From: Mogibacterium sp.
GTDB taxonomy: Bacteria > Bacillota > Clostridia > Peptostreptococcales > Anaerovoracaceae
NCBI GenBank assembly: GCA_017434685.1
Contig: JAFREV010000164.1
Coordinates: 1-16,375, forward strand
Direction of reading: 5' to 3'
Length of the DNA stretch: 16,375 nt
Each line of letters opens with the position of its first letter. Position 1 is the first letter of the stretch. The notes beneath the pieces were generated by a model. The model was not told where the DNA came from. It did no database searches and was given only the letters and a program-made list of their open reading frames with translations. Below, in pieces: positions 13,047 to 16,375 of the stretch. The position numbers and the translations under genes are program-made.

Positions 13047-13523
13047 ATGAACGAAGCGGAAAAAAGATGCCGGGAGTTCCTCCGAAGCAAAGGCATGGAG
13101 GACCGGATAATAGATTTCAAGAATACGGACATAACGGCCGAGAGCACGGCGCTGGCTCTCGATGTTGACGTGGACAGAATATGCAAGGGACTTGCGTTCA
13201 AAGGTAAGAACGGCACGGCCATAGTCGTTATCGCTTCGGGCAATTCGAGAGTGAGCAACAGCAAGTTCAAGGAGATGCTTGGCATACGTCCGAGCATGCT
13301 GCCGCCTGAACAGACTGAGGAACTCATCGGTCACCTTCCGGGCACTATCAATCCGTTTTGCCTTAAGGACAGCGCCAAACTTTATCTCGATCTTTCGATC
13401 AGAAAGCACGAAGGCGAGACAGTCTTTCCGGGCATAGGCGGTGAGGACTCCGTTGTGGAACTCAGTGTACAAGAACTCGAAAAACTATCAGACCCTGTTT
13501 GCTGGGTGAGCGTGACAACATAA
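13047..13523 (+). CDS. YbaK/EbsC-family aminoacyl-tRNA deacylase (Cys-tRNA(Pro)-type)
   Basis: Encodes 158 residues, normal for free-standing members of this family, which hydrolyse mischarged tRNAs such as Cys-tRNA(Pro) in the cytoplasm. The YbaK fold is seen in the ordered blocks DRICKGLAFKGKNGTAIVVI (43-62, containing the conserved lysine), SNSKFKEMLG, GHLPGTINPFCL (95-106) and LYLDLSIRKHEGETVFPGIG (112-131). The ribosome site is poor (AGACGG before the ATG). It is probably monocistronic, with a small hairpin just after its stop. Substrate specificity (Cys-tRNA(Pro), Ala-tRNA(Pro) or other) cannot be decided here. Confidence 0.88.
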   Translation: MNEAEKRCREFLRSKGMEDRIIDFKNTDITAESTALALDVDVDRICKGLAFKGKNGTAIVVIASGNSRVSNSKFKEMLGIRPSMLPPEQTEELIGHLPGTINPFCLKDSAKLYLDLSIRKHEGETVFPGIGGEDSVVELSVQELEKLSDPVCWVSVTT

Positions 13524-13525
13524 AA

Positions 13526-13545
13526 AGCCGAGGAGATATTCGGCT
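13526..13545 (+). terminator. Small hairpin after the YbaK gene, weak terminator candidate
   Basis: AGCCGA (13526-13531) pairs with TCGGCT (13540-13545), loop of eight. No T run follows (GCAAATAAAT), so readthrough into the VOC gene, which starts 34 bases later, is likely. Confidence 0.35.
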
Positions 13546-13578
13546 GCAAATAAATACTGCAAAAAAGGAGGAAAAAAT

Positions 13579-13944
13579 ATGAAAGTCAGTGATTACTATC
13601 CGGTATTTTATGCATCGGATTTTGAGGGAGAAATCAAGCGTCTTACCGAAGACCTCGGATTCGAAGTCAAGCACAGACCAAATATTGAGATGCTTGAATA
13701 TGCGATTTTGGAAAAAGGGAACAACAGGCGCATGGATATTGTGCGCTCACATTTCCCGGCGGATTCCTTTTCAGATGGCTTCCTCGGAATGCGCGCAAAC
13801 GTAGATAATTTCGATGAGGGCGTTGCTTACTTCGAAAAGCTGGGCTATTCATTTTTCGGCGACCCTCACGAAACTGAGAAATCCATAACCGGTCTCATGA
13901 GCAAAGACGGAAAAGAATACATCATAGTTTTCCACCACAAGTAA
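13579..13944 (+). CDS. VOC-fold (glyoxalase/bleomycin-resistance-like) protein
   Basis: Encodes 121 residues, the size of a single VOC subunit made of two beta-alpha-beta3 repeats. The first repeat reads YYPVFYASDFEGEIKRLTED followed by LGFEVKHRP; the second is seen in LGMRANVDNFDEGVAYFEKL followed by GYSFFGDP and ends DGKEYIIVFHHK. The family includes glyoxalases, dioxygenases and antibiotic-binding proteins; no metal-ligand set convincing enough to name an activity is visible. AGGAGG (13566-13571) lies seven bases before the ATG, an excellent site. It follows the YbaK gene by 55 bases and has its own strong terminator. Confidence 0.85.
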   Translation: MKVSDYYPVFYASDFEGEIKRLTEDLGFEVKHRPNIEMLEYAILEKGNNRRMDIVRSHFPADSFSDGFLGMRANVDNFDEGVAYFEKLGYSFFGDPHETEKSITGLMSKDGKEYIIVFHHK

Positions 13945-13964
13945 TAATTTTACGAGCCAAAATA

Positions 13965-14009
13965 GAGGGCAGAGTACCGTACATATCCAATGCGGCTCTG
14001 CTCTTTTTT
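13965..14009 (+). terminator. Rho-independent terminator of the VOC gene
   Basis: GCAGAG (13969-13974) pairs with CTCTGC (13996-14001), extended outward by GAG/CTC with a bulge and inward by CCG/CGG. Six T (14004-14009) follow. Confidence 0.75.
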
Positions 14010-14046
14010 ATTTATAAAAAATCAGTTATACCTAACCCGCTTGTAA

Positions 14047-14070
14047 CCTTGAAAATGCTATAATTCAAGG
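14047..14070 (+). promoter_or_regulatory. Extended -10 promoter embedded in a palindromic operator
   Basis: TGCTATAAT (14056-14064) is an extended -10 element; no good -35 accompanies it. It is enclosed by perfect 7-bp arms CCTTGAA (14047-14053) and TTCAAGG (14064-14070). A protein bound to the palindrome would cover the -10 box, so repression of the downstream surface-protein gene is the natural reading. Confidence 0.65.
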
Positions 14071-14116
14071 CAGAATGGACAAAAGGCGAACGAGTATTTT
14101 ATCTGAATGTAAAACT

Positions 14117-16375
14117 ATGAATACTAAAGACTTCGCAAAGAGAATATTGGTGGCAATTCTGTCGCTGGTGATTACGGCCACATACATGCCGGCAGCGGTT
14201 TTTGCTGAGCCGATTTCGGATCAAAGGGCGGCTCAAAAAGAAACTGTAAATGACATCACTGCATCTTCACAGGAGACCGAATCTGAGAAGACCTCAACGG
14301 AGGAGAATGCGGCGGTGAAAAAAGCCGTGGAAGAAAGCGAAGCATCCTCTGACAATACGAAGTCCGCATCGGAAACAGCAGCAGATAACTTCGGCAAAGA
14401 GGACGCTTCCGCACCGGAACTAATTTCCGTTCCTGAGGAAAGCGCAGTTTCGGATGAGCCGGCAGAGGCAGACGAGGCCGACACCTTTACTCGCGAAGCC
14501 GAAATCGATGACGTCATCGTCAAGGTCGAAGCAGAGGCCGATGTATTCCCTGATGACGCAGAGCTCGTAGTTGAGAAGGTCAGCAAGAAAGATGAGGCTG
14601 ATGCGACCGAGGCAGTAGATGAAGTCCGCCCGGCCGGGCTTAACGTAGCAGATTCATATACATTCGATATCAAGGTCGTGGATGCAGAGGGAAGAGAGCT
14701 TCAGCCTGCAGACGATCAGAAAGTGAATGTGACTTTCAACATGGCGCGAGCAGCGGATCCTAACCTCAGCGCGGACATTTACCATATTACGGAAAATGAA
14801 GTAATCGACGAAAAGACCAAAGAGACTGAGATCGTGCTCGAGGCCGAGAAACTCGAAACAGAGACGGATGCAAAAGAGGAAACCGTAACAGCAGAGACCG
14901 ATGGCTTCTCATTCTACAGGGTCGAATTTTCTTATGTGACTCTGACCTATAATGTGGAAATCGATGCGGATACCGGGACGCTGCCGATCCGGACACTGCT
15001 TGATGAAGTAGGCATTGAAGGTGACGTGACAAGTGTTGATGTAGGTACGCAGTATTACTTTTTCTATGCTGGCGGCAATATCACCTTTTCCGCTCAGTTC
15101 GAGGGCTCGCTTCCGCTTATCGTGACAGTTGCATCGCCTACATATCCTATCCCTACAGACTATACGATCTATGTGAACTACTGCAGAGAAATTGTTCCTG
15201 TGGATTCATGGACGGCGATGCAAAATGCCGTCAACGATTCGAACAACAACGGCAAAACGATAATGCTCTCTCAGAGCATCTACGCCGAGGGAAAAGACAG
15301 GATTCTGATCAAAGGAAAAACCCTCACCATAGACCTGAATGGTTTTGCAATGGACAGGCAGAGAACCAAGAATGACTCTGACGGTCATGTAATCGAGATA
15401 CAAAACAGTTCAAATATAACAATTAAAAACAGCAACCCTGTACTCACTAGCGGCATCACCGGCGGATATGCAAGCAACGGAGGTGGCATACACGTCGGCA
15501 AAGGCTGCACATGTAACCTCGAAGACGTTAGGGTTGTAGGTAACCGAGCCGGTGTGGACGGCGGTGGTATTTTCGTACGAGGCACGCTCAATATGAAGGG
15601 CGGAGAAGTAGCAGATAATATAGCTTATGATACCGGAGGCGGGATCTACTGCACGGACACAGGAACATTTAACATAGAGAATGTCGACATAAATAATAAT
15701 GAATCACAAAACGACGGCGGCGGACTCAATATACACCTCAAAAGTGATGCAAGGATCAAGAACTGCATAATTTCGGATAACACGTCCCGTACAGAGGACG
15801 GCGGTGCTTTTCGTCTGCAAGAGGAAGATAAAACGCTGTATGTTATCAATACAGAGATCAGCAACAACTGGGCCGAGAACAATGGCGGGGCCATTACTAT
15901 TTACGACGGAAGAGTCAAGATGACCGGTGGCAGTATTAAAGATAACGAGTGCGAAGACGGCGGCGGAGTATATAACGACGGCGGAACAATAGAGTTTGAT
16001 GGCGTCACTGTAAGCGGTAACAATGCTACAAAAAAAGGCGGCGGCGGAATAAACAATAAGAACAACGCAACTCTGGAGAACTGCGTCATTAAGGATAATG
16101 TCGCAAAGGGTAAGGGAGGAGGCGTTCGTTCAAGCGATGACATCACGATAAATAATTGCACATTTATCCGTAACAGTGCAGCAGATAGCGGCGGCGGAAT
16201 CTTCATGGATGAAGCAGATCTTGATCTTGAAAAATGCACACTTAAAAATAACTACGCCGGACAATACGGCGGAGGGCTCGCCATCGATGACGATACAACG
16301 GATATCAAGGGCACTACTGTAATAGAAGATAACATTTCTTATGGTTCCGGCGGCGGCATATATGTTTGCGGTGGC
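14117..16375 (+). CDS. Large secreted surface protein with a right-handed beta-helix (3' end outside window)
   Basis: 753 codons are visible without a stop; the gene runs off the window. Residues 1-30 form a signal peptide (FAKRILVAILSLVITATY, cleavage near VFA|E). Residues 31-128 are Ser/Glu/Ala-rich and acidic, a likely disordered stalk. About 130-275 looks like a beta domain (VKVEAEADVFPDDAELVVEK; SYTFDIKVVDAEG). From about residue 370 a repeat rich in N and G begins: GGGI/GGGL/GGA blocks recur every 25-28 residues, for example near 455, 482, 507, 534, 562, 590 and 615, each followed by polar strands with Asn-Asn turns. This is typical of parallel beta-helix proteins of the polymorphic outer-membrane/adhesin type. 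An in-frame ATG at 14075 would add 14 residues; neither ATG has a good ribosome site. Likely wall-attached or secreted adhesin, but the anchor lies beyond the window. Confidence 0.88.
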   Translation, partial: MNTKDFAKRILVAILSLVITATYMPAAVFAEPISDQRAAQKETVNDITASSQETESEKTSTEENAAVKKAVEESEASSDNTKSASETAADNFGKEDASAPELISVPEESAVSDEPAEADEADTFTREAEIDDVIVKVEAEADVFPDDAELVVEKVSKKDEADATEAVDEVRPAGLNVADSYTFDIKVVDAEGRELQPADDQKVNVTFNMARAADPNLSADIYHITENEVIDEKTKETEIVLEAEKLETETDAKEETVTAETDGFSFYRVEFSYVTLTYNVEIDADTGTLPIRTLLDEVGIEGDVTSVDVGTQYYFFYAGGNITFSAQFEGSLPLIVTVASPTYPIPTDYTIYVNYCREIVPVDSWTAMQNAVNDSNNNGKTIMLSQSIYAEGKDRILIKGKTLTIDLNGFAMDRQRTKNDSDGHVIEIQNSSNITIKNSNPVLTSGITGGYASNGGGIHVGKGCTCNLEDVRVVGNRAGVDGGGIFVRGTLNMKGGEVADNIAYDTGGGIYCTDTGTFNIENVDINNNESQNDGGGLNIHLKSDARIKNCIISDNTSRTEDGGAFRLQEEDKTLYVINTEISNNWAENNGGAITIYDGRVKMTGGSIKDNECEDGGGVYNDGGTIEFDGVTVSGNNATKKGGGGINNKNNATLENCVIKDNVAKGKGGGVRSSDDITINNCTFIRNSAADSGGGIFMDEADLDLEKCTLKNNYAGQYGGGLAIDDDTTDIKGTTVIEDNISYGSGGGIYVCGG

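Noticed and set aside
14233..14673. Minus-strand 146-codon serine-rich open frame
   Set aside because: It is the complement of the Glu/Ala/Ser-rich stalk of the plus-strand surface protein; low-complexity codons keep the antisense open. No ribosome site or homology.
15455..16375. Regularly spaced GC-rich GGCGG blocks that could suggest a CRISPR or DNA repeat array
   Set aside because: The spacing is a multiple of three and follows protein-level GGGI turns; the DNA between is not conserved in length or sequence as CRISPR repeats are.

Overview
The window looks like a chromosomal segment of an anaerobic Bacillota (Clostridia), possibly near Anaerovoracaceae / Eubacteriales family XIII. The evidence is strong AGGAGG ribosome sites, an rpsF-ssb-rpsR operon, a rubredoxin, a clostridial-type single-chain PurL relative, and many secreted proteins with FN3, SH3b and beta-helix modules. 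The genus-level guess is weak.

Layout. 1-115: tail of a membrane protein, probably TauE/SafE-like. 105-1331: the rpsF-ssb-rpsR operon with its promoter, a probable S6:S18 autoregulatory leader and a terminator. 1352-5390: three genes for exported proteins. Two are convergent and share the same roughly 240-residue C-terminal domain on different N-terminal modules (membrane anchor + FN3 + Ig-like versus signal peptide + two SH3b). The third is a small secreted FN3 protein. 5494-9690: a tight three-gene operon of a small VanZ-like membrane protein, a 930-residue relative of FGAM synthase (PurL) and a LysR regulator. The PurL relative has lost the recognisable catalytic motifs of both synthetase halves and the glutaminase cysteine. 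9763-10359: a 29-residue membrane microprotein (minus strand) divergent from an unusually short rubredoxin; between them lie two TTAAGT/ACTTAA palindromes three helical turns apart. 10362-11742: a CCA-adding-enzyme/HD-domain gene broken by a one-base frameshift. 11743-12990: an AT-rich stretch with TGTAACA repeats and a 22-bp tandem repeat, then a PD-(D/E)XK nuclease-like gene. 13047-14009: a YbaK-type tRNA deacylase and a VOC-fold protein. 14047-16375: a palindrome-embedded promoter and the first 753 codons of a large secreted beta-helix surface protein that runs off the window.

How they fit together. The ribosomal/SSB operon is ordinary housekeeping. Much of the rest is a surface/secretome area mixed with accessory genes. 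The best candidate for something undescribed is the VanZ-like / catalytically dead PurL / LysR operon: its 930-codon frame is intact, yet its active-site motifs are replaced, which suggests a repurposed, perhaps sensory, protein. The second is the paired exported proteins with a shared, unidentified C-terminal domain. No mobile element, CRISPR array, tRNA or rRNA was recognised.
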